Below, piece after piece: positions 37,174 through 52,100 of a stretch of 64,000 nt of DNA. Each line of letters opens with the position of its first letter. Positions within the stretch are counted from its first letter, which is position 1. The DNA is from Pelobates cultripes (lineage: Eukaryota > Chordata > Amphibia > Anura > Pelobatidae), in contig OW240916.1 in assembly GCA_933207985.1 (NCBI GenBank), forward strand, positions 301,629,561 through 301,693,560, read 5' to 3'. The position numbers were made by a program, and so were the translations under genes. Under the pieces are notes generated by a model that was not told where the DNA came from, did not search any database, and saw nothing but the letters and a program-made list of their open reading frames with translations.

Positions 37174-40100
37174 CTCAGATGCAAATGTCTGATTTTATGT
37201 ATGTCTGTATGTGAATAGCTCACATGGTTAACTTGTGAGTGCGGTTATTTGTGTATGTATGTGTTAGAGGAAGAGTTGGTTAAGTTGTGTGTGAGGGTAT
37301 GGCTTTGTGTTTATTTTTAAACAATGATTTTATGATTAGAAATTAGCAAATTACAATAAACTTTACTGCTTCCAACAGGAACACTCCTAATTGTTGATAA
37401 ATTACATATGTATTTATTTTTTCACTGCTTAATTTGTACCTCATGGTTGAGAGCTGGAAGATATCTTATTTCTTTTAACGCCTAACATCATGTATTTGTT
37501 CTTTCTGTTTGCAGGTAAAGGCAAAAGGTGGAAGAACTTGTATTTTATCTTAGAGGGTAATGATGCCCAGCTTATTTTTTTTGAAAGTGAAAAGCGTGCC
37601 ACAAAGCCCAAAGGATTAATTGATTTGAGTGTGTGTTCTGTCTATGTAGTCCATGACAGTCTGTTTGGCAGGTGAGAGGTTCCAAGTCCTCTGTTAACCA
37701 TGTTTTAAAGAATATACTGTTTAAGAAAAAAAAAAAGCCGCTAAAAATTAAGCTGCACTATTTTATTTATTTTTCATTTTGATATGTGGGGGTTTGTTTC
37801 ATATATGTAGTAAATATAGTGAATTTGTTTCTATGTTTTTGTAAACCATGTTGGTCGTTAATGGATTATTAAATGTACAGTTTTGTTCGTATACACTTAT
37901 ATATTGACCTGTTCTCCTGACTGAATAATAAGGTGAATGCAGCTGTTTTGCATTGGTTCAGTTTAAAGCGCTTTAATGGAGCACTTTCATGGTAATGCTT
38001 GGTTATAGAGAATATTGCTGGAACATGCAAGTCAAATTTCCACTAACTTTAGAAGCATAACCCTGCCAGTGTGTTTAGTCTTGGTAACAAATGATAAACC
38101 TTACATTTAAAAGGACACTCCCAGTGAGTGTTGAGAATTTGTTTTTACACAGAATTTTTTCATATAGTCCATTGGTAACAAGAAGTTTCATTCAATAAAT
38201 AACTGAATAATAAAATAACCTGCAAAGCCTATCTTGGCTATGTTTTTGTTTTTTTTCTCTTCTTCTATGAATTTTTTCTGGCAGCCACAAATGCACACAG
38301 CTTCTGTGTAGGCGATCTTATAGAAAGCTATGAAAGAGACCATATAAGTTTAATGGGGATTGTGCACTGTGCATGATCTTGGAGCTATGGAGGTAGAAAG
38401 CGTGAATATTGTGCAGGAGAAGGGGGAAGCATAGCTTCTCCATGTATCACATTCTGTGAAAGGAGCACGACTGGTTGGAGTACCGCTTTAATTTTTTAGT
38501 AACCTGCACAATTTTTAATTTCATGCAAAATTCTCTTGGCTCTCAGCTTAAAGGACCACTATAGTCCCAAGAAAACAAACTAGTTTTCCTGGCACTATAG
38601 TACCTTGAGGGTGCCCCCAACCTCAGGGTCCCACTCCCGTGGCACTGAAGGGGGAGGAATGGGGTAAATCCCATACCTTTTTTCCAGCGCCGGGCGCTGA
38701 GACTCTCCTCCCTCTTCTTCAGTCATCGGCTGAATGCGCATGCGCGGCAAAAGCCGCGCACGCATTCATCCAGTCTCATAGGAAAGCATTCTTAATGCTT
38801 TCCTATGGACGCTGGCGTCTTCTCACTGTGAAAATCACAGTGAGAAGCGCCTCTAGCGGCTGTCAATGAGAGAGCCACTAGAGGCTGGATTTACCCATAT
38901 GTAAACATAGCAGTTTCTCTTTAACTGCTATGTTTACAGTAAAAAGGGGTAAACCTAGATGGACCTGGCACCCAGACCACTTCATTAAGCTGAAGTGGTC
39001 TGGGTGCCTATAGTGGTCCTTTAATGTGTGTGTAAAAAAAAAAAAAAAGGTTTGCATGTCAACCTGAAAACAATTTCTCCAAACAAATTATGGACATTTA
39101 ATCTGCTTTAGCCCTAAACACGTTCCCAATTCTTTGCTTTGGTTCTTTTATAGATCTATAATATAAATGTGTATTCTTATTTAATAGAACAACTTTTTTT
39201 AATTTCTGTTTGTTTCAGGCCAAACTGTTTCCAGATTGTAGTTCAGCACTTTAGTGAGGAGCATTACATATTTTACTTTGCGGGTGAGACTCCAGAACAG
39301 TCTGAGGTAAATACGCTAGTTATCAAACAAGTTGCCTGATCAATTTTTCTCTAACATTTGTCACTCTATATCAGGGGTAGGCAACCTTGGCGTGCCAGTC
39401 CCTTTTTTTTATTGACTGTTTGCTGTTTTCTGCTTGTTATTTATGGGTGCTGCAGTTGTAACAGTTTGTAACATTGTGTTTGTGCATATGTGCGCTGTTA
39501 TATTATAAATCTTCATGAGTAGTTTGTGGTATTGTGTATAATACCTATGCACGTAGGCTATGTATAAGGGCTGCTTTCCACTGGAATTGTGTGTGTGTGT
39601 GTGTGTGTGTATGTCAGTCACATTGTGTGTTTGGTGTGTGTGTATGTGTGGAGCTGCTTGTGGAATTGCATGTGAGAGGCTTCTTGCATGTATGTGGATT
39701 GTCAGTCACGTGTTTGTGGGGACTGTGTGTTGGGGAGGTTTATTCTGCTGCTCTGTGTATATTTAGCAGTGTGGGTGGCTCCCTGGGGTTCAGTGGGGAC
39801 CAAACTAGACATGTACATCTCAAGGGCTGCTCTATTCCAGTGCATGTTCCCGTTCATAGATCTGGGATCACTTCCTCTAAGTGCTGCAATGTGGAAAATG
39901 AGGATTGCCCCCTCTACCTTTTTGCACTAGCAGATATCTTAAGTTTCTCTGGGACTCCTGATAGGCCAGAGCCTTGAGTGCCGTTGAAAGGCGTGCCATA
40001 GGTTGCTGACCCCTGCTATAGATCATTCTAGAACTTTGTTCTTTTTTTTGTGAGTGTGTGGGAATTTTGTCATCATGGTTTGGAGCCAATATTGAGCAAA

Positions 40101-43100
40101 ATGTGTATATTTATGTTTACTTGGCTGTCCCAGTGTGCCTGCTGGAGCCACTTTCAATGAGCCATCATGCTCAGCGCTATGTCAGCACATTTATATTAAC
40201 AGATAGTATTAGATTGAGAGTTATATTTATGAGGAACATAATAGAACATTGTGTTTTCATACAAAAATGTATATGCTTAAAATAAATTCAGTAAGTCAGG
40301 ACTTCCCACCCTTTGAGACAACAAAGTGGCTAAAGTTCCTGATAGTATGTCAGCTCAGTGGAGCTCTTAAACTTTAGAAGAGATTTGGGATTGTTTTGTG
40401 GTAAACTGTTGTGTAACATGATTTAATATTTGTGATTACATTAGGACTGGATGAAAAGTTTGCAGGCATTTTGCAGTTTACGAAAGACAACACAATCGTC
40501 CTCTAATAAGCGTCTTCGACAGGTTAGTTTCAATGGTATATTTGCAATCCATTATCAAAACATATTGTATGTTGCATGTATTTGTCAGACAAAATATTGT
40601 TCCCGTTACTCAATATCTCGCGCTGAGGAATTTGCCATAACCCTAAACTAGTAATAGTTTTTCCTCAAGCAGTTAGTGTACAATTAAAATTATGTTGTGT
40701 TGTTCTAGGACTATATAGTTTAAGGGGCAGTATTTTTTTTGTTAGGTTAAAATGTTGATTTAAAAAATGCACTTTTTAAACAGATTGTTTTTAATCTAGA
40801 TGTGCATTCTTAATTCAAATGCTAACCTTTACATTTTCCCTCTCACTAGGTCAGCAGTCTTAATTTGCATGTAGAAGAAGCTCATAAGCTCCCTGTGAAA
40901 CATTTTACTAGCCCGTACTGTAATATCTACCTGAACTGTGTGCAGGTAGCAAAGACACATGCTCGAGATGGTCAGAATCCGGTTTGGTCAGAAGAGTTTT
41001 TCTTTGAGTAAGTACAAGGACTTTTTTGACTATCGCAGACAGCTATGTATGGTGGATGCTGACATTATGTACTTTTTTTGTTCCGTCTTGATATCATTGG
41101 CTTATTGTGCAAATAATTCTGTTTGATTTTTTTTCTACTATTTGAAAGAGCTTCAGCTAAACTAGCCCATGTTTTAAAGGGCTTATAACATCCCTCCTAA
41201 CATTTGAATGGACAAAGAGGGATACTTTAATTTTAAGGCTTTGAGTGTGGATGTGAACATGGGTGGGACTGTTCTGAGACATTTTGGTGACTTACGAATA
41301 ACAATTTATAGAACTAAAATGTAATTTAGAAGAACAATGTATCATATTTACACAGACTTTGTTTTTTTTAAACACATGTATTATATTTGAAATACACACT
41401 ATTGGGAGGATTATTATGGTTGTGGAGCTCTATTATACAGTCACAATACAACAAGTAGGAACCGCCCTCAATTCACAAAAGGTAAGGGTGCTAAACACCA
41501 TCCCATGAAATGGAAATGTAGAGCGAAATTGTCCAGGCACTCTGTAAGCTTCAAGCACATTTATTGGAACAAACCGAGCACTGCAACGTTTCGACCCACA
41601 CTTGGGTCTTTGACAAAGTGTGGGTTTAAACGTTGCAGTGCTCGGTTTGTTCCATTAAATGTGCTTGAAGCTTATGGAGTGCCAGGACATTTTCTATATA
41701 TTATACATTGAGACACACCAACAATGTGAAGCTCCTATAAAAAAGGGATTTGGGAACAAAATAGGGACACTTGGGAGATGTTATAATTAATTCAAGGACC
41801 CAGATAAACTATAATGGAGGCTGCTTCTTAAATTAACATTATCCTGCTCTTTATGTGCATGAAAGATGCATCTGCTACACTTTGAGTTTACTGTGCTTCT
41901 TGTTGCAAAAACTGTTTTTTTTTCTTTTCTTTTAGTGATTTATCGCCAGACATCAACAGATTTGAGATTAGTCTAAGTAACAAAACAAAGAAAAGCAAAG
42001 ATCCTGACATATGTAAGTATAGTATTTTTCTTGGTATGTGACACTACTAAATGTGCCCCCTCACAGTATGCATAAGCAACAGGTTGCTTTTTTCCCCCCT
42101 TCATTGGATGAACAGAATAAGTCAATTCTGCAGACATATTTTTATGCATTTCTATCCCCTCCATTTATACTTTCAATCTATGTATAAAACTGAAACGTCT
42201 TCCTTCATCTCCAATTTAATACCCTACACTTCAGATATGATGATGGCAGGCTTTCACATTCATTTAGTATTGGTGAGGTGGTGAGATGTGGGTTATCCGC
42301 AGCAGCAAGATTTTTGTTTCACCTCTCACTCCACCATAATAAACTTCCAGGAACATTGTGAGCCAGGCTGCTGCATATGATGACATGGGATCAGCTCCAC
42401 CCGGTGTCTTTTTTATTTTTTATGCACCACAAATACAAAGCACATACACAGTTTGATGCCAAAATTAAAAGTGACGTTGCCGAGGGGTTGGTTCTATTTA
42501 AGAGCAATAACACAATCTGAATGCTACGTTTGTGGAATAGCTACGTTGTTATGCCAGGAGTACCTTGGTGCTGTTCCATCATAATATGGCAAAATGTATT
42601 GCAACGGTTTTCCCTCTTACATGGATCCTGCCAGTAGCTGAGGCTCCTGCATCCTAGCTGAATCACATCTGACTTCTGCTTAAGCCACATGCTGATCGTG
42701 CCACTCAGACAGCGTTAGACAATCTCTATCAGCCCATGGAAATATGCACAAAATTAGCTTTAGCCAATCTGGAACTCCTGTTCTGGGCTGGGTAATGATG
42801 CTGGCAGAGGGGAAGTTACAATTCCGGCAGCAAAGGGGTTAAACAGTGAATGTTTCACAGTGAAATGCTGAATCTACAGGCTCTGAGCATCAATTTCCAA
42901 GTGATCATGATGCTTGGATTAACAATCCAAAAACAAACAAAAAACACACCTTTTCAGTTGATTTATCTAGAACTATTCCCATGCATGTTAGAAGTTTTGA
43001 TTTTCCATTATAGCATGACCTATGACACAGATTTTTAATATTTGTGTATTTGACAGCTGCAAGTTGTATAGCTAATCTTTAAAATTGATTTAATGACCCA

Positions 43101-46100
43101 CTATTTACAATGTTCGTTTCCGGTCTGTTGTAAAGCACTGCTTTGCCCTAAGCATTGATTCGTCTTTCTTTTCCTGTAACTAGTGTTTATGCGATGCCAG
43201 TTAAATCGATTGCAAAGAGGGCATGCAATAGATGAGTGGTTTCAACTCAGTTCCCACATACCGCTAAAAGGTATAGAGCCAGGTTCCTTGCGTGTCCGGG
43301 TACGATACTCTATGGAGAAAATAATGCCTGAGGAAGAGTACAATGAGTTCAAAGAGGTACTTATATTCCCTTCAATTCTACGTTCATATTGCTAATTAGC
43401 ATAAAAATCTAATTTTTGTTTTATTTTGTAGCTTATACTACAGAAGGAACTTCATGTAGTGAATGCATTATCACATGTATGTGGACAAGACCGAACACTA
43501 CTGGCTAGCATCTTATTACGAATTTTTCTGCATGAAAAAATGGAATCATTACTTTTGAGAACACTAAATGACAAAGAAATTAGTGTGGAAGGTAAATGAT
43601 TTCTGATGTTTTTTTGTTTTACTTTTTGTGTAAAATTACTATCTGGTTTTTAGCTTCCCGAATGAATTTATTTATCGAGTCGAGTTTACACACAAAATGT
43701 GTGTAGGTCTAGACTGTAAGCTCGTTGTAGCAGGGTCCCCATCTACCTATTGTTCCTATAACATTTTGTAATTGTCTCATTTATTGTTAAATTTCCCCCT
43801 TTTATAATATTGTAAAGCTGCGGAATAAGTTGGCGCTATATAAATACCAATAATATATCTTCCTGTTGCTTCTGTTTTAGAACATTGACATATTTCACTA
43901 AGGTTTCCTCAGTTACCAGTAGGCTACTAATTATAGCCGTATTCTTTTTAAATGATTACTCCGAGCACCCGGACCACTTCAGTAATTTGAAGTTGTAATG
44001 GTGCCTGGAGTCTGTATATGCAGGTTTTATCTATGAAATGGTGCACCTATCAAGCTTAACCCATTGCCCGACGAAGATGTTACTCAATTTCTGGCAGCTT
44101 TGTGGTGTGCCATCAAGCAGCCCAGAACCAGAGGTCTCAGTAATGTTAATGTTGTGCATCTGGGCCTTTGATTAGCTGACGTTCTTGGCTAGTTAATGGC
44201 AACCAGATCGGGTTCCACCTTATGGAAGTGCCTCATCCAGCTATTCTAGGAGCTTGGTAGAGATGCAGGTTAGAGGTTAAGCTGTTGCTAAAAGGTCCAC
44301 TTCATTAACAGGGTTCTGGGCCAAGGTAGACCTGACATCATAACCACTACAGTGAGCTATAGCTATAAACTGTAGTAGTTATGGTTCCTGACATTCCCTT
44401 TAATTTTAATAACCCTGCTATTAACATACATATTTGTAATTCTTTATCAAAGTAAATATATTTTATAATTCCTTGCTACAGACTGTGTAGTCTGCATAAT
44501 TTATCATCTCCTTGTTAAGTGCAATACCGCTTCTATTTATTTTTAAATTAAATGATTTTTTACAGATGAGGCAACAACTCTGTTTCGTGCAACCACATTA
44601 GCAAGCACACTTATGGAGCAATATATGAAAGCCACTGCAACACCGTTTGTTCATCATGCTCTCAAAGATACTATTTTAAAAATACTGGAAAGTAAGCTGT
44701 CTTGTGAGGTGAGACGTGTGAAATCATACAATGTTACAATGACTGCTATAATAATATGGACAAATTGGGCTTCTAATGTAAGAAACACAAGATTACAGTG
44801 CAGTTAAGTATTTGCCAAATTAACTAAACAATATAAATCTTGCAAACCTATTTTAAATCCGCATTGGGCCTATATTCAATTGTCAGAGAAAACAGATTTA
44901 TTTAGTTATAACACTTAAAACTGAGAATTGTTTTTTTTTTGAATATCTCAATGATGAAATGGCTAAAGGCACTGAACATTTTCTTAACACTTGCTTTATT
45001 TATTTTTTGAGAAGCAAAAATTAAACCAGATTGCAGCTAGTCGGTGTATAAAATATACTTTAAATAAAATTTCTGTTTGTAACTTAAATGCTTAACTTGA
45101 TATTTGCTTTCTTTAAAGTTAAATCCTTCGAAGCTGGAAAAGAATGAAGATGTGAATGCAAATTTGGCACATTTACTAACCATACTCTCAGAGTTGGTAG
45201 AGAAAATCTTTATGGCAGCAGAGATACTTCCTCCGTAAGTAAATAGACTTTCTGTAGAGAAGTAGGGAAAATGTCCTTGTTGTACTGAAAAATGCATTCT
45301 TAATCTAGAATGACATTTAAAAAAAAAAAAAAAGTATCTTTGCGAGTTGGATAGTATCAGTGTATAGTATAAACTAGGAATAATAGCATCCTGTGCTCAA
45401 CCCCACAAAGTGAATGTTTTGTTTGATAGAAAGCCAATTCATTTTAAGCATCCGTATTGTTTGCAGGCTTAAGTACTTGCTTCTTTATCTAAATATATTT
45501 TAACCCATTAAATGAAAGATTGCCAACTCAATTTTTGCCATACTTATTTGACTCTGAGAGGATTTGGGTGTTGTGTTTTTTTTTAAAACTTGAAGTGGGT
45601 TTATGTTTTTTTTCTATTACTATAAAATGGTTTGTATTATGAGTAGACAAATAAAAACTGTGAACAAAGCCATTTTGGTGCATTGTATACCGCATTGAAG
45701 TGTCACATTTTGGCCCATGAAAATGTAGGATAGAAAACCACTTCGGCATTTGGTTTTGGACTAATCCTATTTCGTCCTAATTTGGAGAGATCAGCAGTTC
45801 ATCTAAATTCTACAACTTCAAAACACCATATGGGTGTATCACAAAGCAAACAAAGGCCATTTTGTTTGTTTCGTGAAACAATCTGTCCTGTGGTGGTGAG
45901 AGTTTACTTATGTGGTAACTGGCCAGTACTTGTTAACTGGCACCCCACCTGGACAAATCCGTTTAAATTGACCATTTTCTTTTTGCCATGTTCAAGTCTA
46001 AATACAAATACAAAAAAATTATCGGTTAGGGAGAATTAACTTCATTCGAATGAGTGCACTTTCCTGTGTTCTCTGCCAATATCAATTTGAACCTCCTTAC

Positions 46101-49100
46101 TGAAACGGTTTCAAAACCACATATCCTCCTTTATTTGGAAACAAAGATGCCCAGAGTGAATCATGGCCTTCTCTGCACTCACCCAAACCCGTGGTTTGCC
46201 TCCTTGGTTGCCCAAGTGTTACAGAACTTACCCCACTGCTACCCGCTCCAATGGGTGGCACTGGAAAACACATTACTCCATTCACACTCCTTCAAGGAAC
46301 TGATGTGGCTTCCCCCGTCAAACATACCATCACATGTCAACGCTCTACCTCTCCCACTGGTTTTACCTAATGGCATGGTACTACCGGGCCTCTCACTTGA
46401 TACCACAGACGTCTTTGCTACTTTACACCCCTATAACTGTTTAACCTCAGACGTGCCACTGTGGACCTAGGAGAGCAGAACTATAGCACAGTTGTTTTGA
46501 AGGTGACCTTCTTCCCGACACTGGCATCTACCTACAGCCGATTTACTAGAGTGCTCTTCACTCATCTATGGCTCAAACATGTCTTACAGTCTCACAAAGT
46601 CAGACCATCAGAAGTAAACCATTTAACCACAATCCAGAAAAAAAGTTTTGGGCTCGCAGCCATGACCACTACATGGAGCTTCTGCCATGTTCACTGCAAT
46701 GGATATATTCATTCATCAATGATAAGTGATCTATTTTAGATGCTTTAAAACAAATCTTTTAAAAAGCTAGTGTGGTTTGCTTTTTGTAATTGTGTACTAA
46801 ACTTTTTTTTTTTTTTTTCTCCAAACAGTACTTTGAGGTTTATTTATGGATGCTTGCAAAAGTCTGTTCAACAAAAGTGGCCTTCAAATAACACTATGCG
46901 GACCAGGGTTGTTAGGTAAGTTGAATAAAATAAAGCAGATATGTGTTATGTAGAGAAATAAGAAATTCTCAACTTATTTATGAACTGTACATACCAGCTG
47001 TCTTATAAGGTTCATCTGTGAATGTAACCTTTAGCAGTGAAAGATAACTCCAGCCCTGTCTACTATTCTTGATTTTTGGGCTGGTGTAATATTAGAGTAC
47101 AAAAACCGTTACTTGTTCCTTCGTTAATCTTTTAATTTTTGATTTTTAGTGTTTTAGTAGGAGTACAATACCCTTGTGCATATTAGAGTAAAAAATGGTC
47201 CTTAGCTAACTTCACTAATGTGCAGCAATTTGCTATAGTCCTTTCTTACCTAACAAGCAATAACTGTTAGTAAATACAGAAGAAGCTCTCTCATTTTGCC
47301 AGAAATCTAGTTTTAAAGGAACAGTTTGCTGAAGTGGGGTGTTAGTGTCTTTAGTCTGTCATACTTGTTTGTCTGTTTATAAAAGGGCCGATTTCAAAAT
47401 GAGTTGTCATTCAGCCAGGAAGGTTTTCTCCCGCATCACTAGCTTCGCAGAGCGTAATGGAAGTTGAAGCTGTGCAGTGTTAGGGAGTCTGTACTACAGC
47501 TCATTGAGAATCATAGGAAGGTCACGATCGCAGCTCTAGCACAGAATTTTCTCAATGAGACACCTCTGATTGGTCAATCCTCTGGTACAGTGACTTAAAG
47601 AAGGTGTTCTCAATACCTCACCATAAACAAAACATAAAATAAATAAAATGGTAATCACGCCAGGTGAAATAAGAGATATGAGTTTCACTTAAACCTCAAG
47701 GTGATACAAATATACAATACATACAAGTAAATATTGGAAATCCGCAGCAAGGACCTTAAAAATAGTGCAGTATAGCCAAATGTTAAAGTGGTAATGGAAT
47801 ATTTGAGAGAACATACACTTCCAACAGCTACAAAAAGCTCTACTAGTATAGTTGTGGACGGTATACAGTGGATACAGGTGGATCTGGAACAGAGTATGAT
47901 CGTCACTTCCAAGGAGGTATGTGCGGAAAGAGAACCAGAACACAGGGAACAGTGGAACAGTATCACAATGGGTAGGTTTATAAATGAAAGGAATATCCTA
48001 TTTGCATTGAGATAAGCAAACTATCTACTGGTGGTGGTAGTAAGCAGAGGTGGTTTAATCCCCACCTGAGGATATATTGGAACCAGTGGTACAGATGAGA
48101 TGTAATAAATTAGTAGTATAAAATAATATACTTTATTACATCAAACAATAAAGATAATGAATAAAAACTAGATATACCAAGATATATAGTTAAAATAAAA
48201 TAAACTTCAGAGGTGTATACAGAGGTTGTGAAACACGTTAAGTTAAATGTTTTTCTGTGTAGATGAAAAAAATTACTTGTCTTTTCCTTCTCTATTATTT
48301 TCTCTTCTAGTGGGTTTGTGTTCCTACGACTAATCTGTCCTGCCATACTTAATCCAAGGATGTTTAATATCATCTCAGGTAAATTAAAATGTGCATTAAC
48401 AAAGTTCTTACAATGTTTTTAGATGAAGTGCTATGTGTGGTATTATAAATGATCTAGATCAGGGCTGTCAAACATACGGACTCCAGAGCCTCCAAATTCA
48501 GCCCATGGCTTTTACCCACACGAAAGGTGGTGGGAAGCTAAAAACTGTGAAATAAAATGTTAATTGTTACTTATAGGTGTGTGTGTCGTTTTTTTGTATG
48601 TGTACCTGTGTTTCTATGTAACAGAGTGTCTGTGCATATTTGTGTCGGTGTGCAGCAATGCATACATCCCAGCATTTAAACACCAATACAGCTTTTAAAC
48701 ACCAACAATGCACACATACACCCTTGCTCTCAAACATGCAAACACAGTCCTGAATTTAAATGCCATTACTTCAAACAGCATTGAACTACACACAAATACA
48801 CCTTTTTATTGTTGTAAGTAATACATTACACTTTACATTATGTTAAGTTGTTCTTTGTGCATGCTCTTTCTTCTTTGCGTGTGCATATGTGTATATAAAA
48901 TGTATGCATTTGACCCTCTATACCTATTTCAGTGGACACCCCTGATCTAGATGAAGCTAGGCTACCTCAATTGTGCCTAGTAAATACTTGCATATTCATT
49001 TATATCATTTGGTTTTAAATGTTGTGCCGGTTGTGTCCTGTTTATTTTCAGTTTAAGTAACTTATTTGATGTTTACCCTTTGCCAGATTCTCCTTCTCCA

Positions 49101-52100
49101 ACTGCAGCAAGAACGTTGACGCTGGTCGCCAAGTCTCTTCAAAATTTAGCAAATTTGGTAGAATTTGGAGCCAAAGTAAGTAGACGAAATATAGTAAAAT
49201 GCCATGATTATTTGGTGTTATTGCACAGCAGTTAATTGGGGATTGCATCAAACGTTGTATAGGTACCATACTGCTATAAATAGCATTCTGTTTACTTTGT
49301 GTGGGTAACCGTTTATCTGAGTGGACCCAGTCACCACTCTCAGTATCTGCATTGTGGATGTACAAATGGCACCGTCATCTGAAAATGGTTCTGAGTTTAA
49401 TTCAGTTTGACGACTCGGGATCACATTTTTAGGATCAACAAACATGCATTTGGTATAATGTAAACAAATCTGTATAAAATCCTGCAACTGTGGTTCGTCA
49501 GATGTATGGTTTTAGTATGAGTGCTTGGAGAGTTCCTTTAACCCAGCTATGAAACCTTTATTCACACTTTGTATGTAAATCCTCCTTTCTTCTAGTGACT
49601 TATGTAGAACTAACTTAGAAGCAACCTGTGTCCTTTGGTTATTTGAAAAGAAAACACATTTCATAGTTTGGGGGTTGTTTATATGAAAAACAATCACTAC
49701 AACACTTTGCAACTTTTTCTCTTTTTTAATCCATTCATATTCTTGTTCTGCTTAACTTCTCCTTCTGCACATGTTCATATCTACAATTAATTAGGTTAAT
49801 AATTGTTAAAACTTTTTTTTTTTTTTTTTAACAATGTCATCTGGCAGAATCTTGGGTTTCAGGGATGTTGGTTACTGTTCTGACATGTATGTATTAGCAA
49901 TCTGTAGGAAATAGTCAAATAACTACAGATAGTGTGATAATTTGGCCGTCCTAAATTGGTTCTCTGAGAGTAAACCTTTCTATAAGTCTAGTTTACAATA
50001 ATTTTGAAACCTCTAGCAATTATTTAATGGTACAAGTGTAGTTTAGTTCCCGTATAACTGAGCAGGACTATTGTTGTAAATTGAGCAAATTAATAATTTT
50101 CATGTAGTATTTAATAAACCTCGGAATGTAATTGATGCATGTTAGTGTGTAATAGTTGTTATAAATATATATTATTACTAATCTTACGGACTTTAAGGCT
50201 CATTCCCAAAAGGCAGAATTAATGAATTCTGTAACTTGCAAATGTGTATGGTGAATGGGCATCCATTATATACTTATTCATGTTACGGTATGCCTTTGTG
50301 TGTGCAGTGCCAGGAGCCCACAGAAGCACTTTCGAATGTTGGCAACTAAAATGTGTCTGAATCAAACTACTCTAAATAAATGTGTAAAATGAAATCGCCC
50401 CTGTATGCCCCCCATATTTAATATGAAAAAGACTTTGGGCATACAGGAAGTACCAGCACCAGTTTGGAGCTCTGAGACTCTTACATGCATTAAGTACATA
50501 ATACGTTCTAACAACAATTCCTTTTATTCTGGTTGGCACGGGAGGAACATGCTGCTGCTGTGCCACAAAGCTGCGTTTTTTCCTCCGGAGCTGTAAGAAA
50601 ATGAGTTATTTTTTTTCTCTTTAATCTTTTAACTGGTATCGCTTTTGCACTTGCCATTGCATGATACTCATCTCATTGTAAATGCAGTCCATTTCTCATG
50701 TTATTTTGCCACTCTCACTGTAGCTCTCTGGAGTGTCAGCAAACACTTATAATTCCCCAAAACTTTGGAACCGTCTTCTTGACAAAATGTACATATGTTT
50801 TCTTTAGAAGGGCAACCTGCCCTTTTTATAGTATATTGAATATACTTTAGAAGACTTATGCCTTAAGTGGAACTGCACCTTTAAAATAATTTGTGGTGAT
50901 TGCGTTTTCTGTAGTGAACTTGGCTCAAATCTACTGTGAGAGGGGGTGTAACGTGTCATTTGAAAATATCACACATACGGATATATCCATCACATTGTTG
51001 TTTGTGTTCTGCATTACACACCAAAAATTCTAAAGCTGCAGATCACCTTGCTGATATTGAAGATTGTACTATTGGCAAGTTATGACATATATAAATTACT
51101 TAAATTATTTTTCGATGATTTCTTATAAAGCCCATCCATGTGTGTAGCAAGGACATTATAAATGCAAACCATAGATTGCATCTGATTGGCTGCTAGGCTT
51201 GCTATAGAATTAACTTGTCACTCTACATGTGGAGTGTGGATTTTAATCAATTCTTCTTTTTTTACTTGAAAGAAAGAAAACCTTCTCTTTTCAGTAGATT
51301 TTTGCAATTAATAGCTCACCTATTCAACGTCATATTGTTTGTCACTTTGTACAGATTTGATGCATTTAGCAATCTGTGGCTTGTAACATTGATGGACTCT
51401 TGCTCTATTTGTAGAGTGCTATTGTAATTTGATTTCTTTTAACAGTGTAAACTGTATGCTCAGTTATCAGACAGTCTGCTATTATATCATATTCTGTGCT
51501 TCTTTGCCATTCTTTGTGTATTTTATAGCAAAGCTGTCTTTTGTGTGTGTTTTGCCGGCCTTTGGCAAAACAAGAAATTGTCAGCCATCCTTTGCACAAG
51601 TAAATCTTGATTATTTTTTAAGTAGTCTGGTTCAATTGGAAAGTCTCAGTGTTACAGCTTTCTATGTATGAAATCAAAACGTTTGCAAGATTAGTAATGT
51701 TAAAGTGATTAGTGCTCTGTGTCTGCATTATCTATCGTGCGTGGCAAAAAAGAAAAGTCCCTTTGAGGTATAAAACTGCTTTTATATCTGCTTTTGTGTT
51801 TCTAGGAGCCCTACATGGAAGGGGTAAATCCATTCATTAAAAGTAACAAGCACCGCATGATCATGTTCTTAGATGAACTTGGGGTGAGTAGGAATGTGTT
51901 TGTGTTTAGTGTCATGGAAATAGTTGGTACAGGAAAAATAGGAAACAAATACATATTGTGAATTTGGTTTATCCTCCAAGTGAAAAAAACAAAAACCTTG
52001 GGGTAATTTTACTAGTGCACTATATTAAATCTTAATTTACTTGTAGGGGATGCGACACTCACACATTTTTGTATGAGTTACAAATAAATCAGCTCTTTAT

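Noticed and set aside
39409..39977. Cys/Val-rich frames near 39.5 kb
   Set aside because: They are produced by the GT run and repeat interior of the hAT-type MITE.
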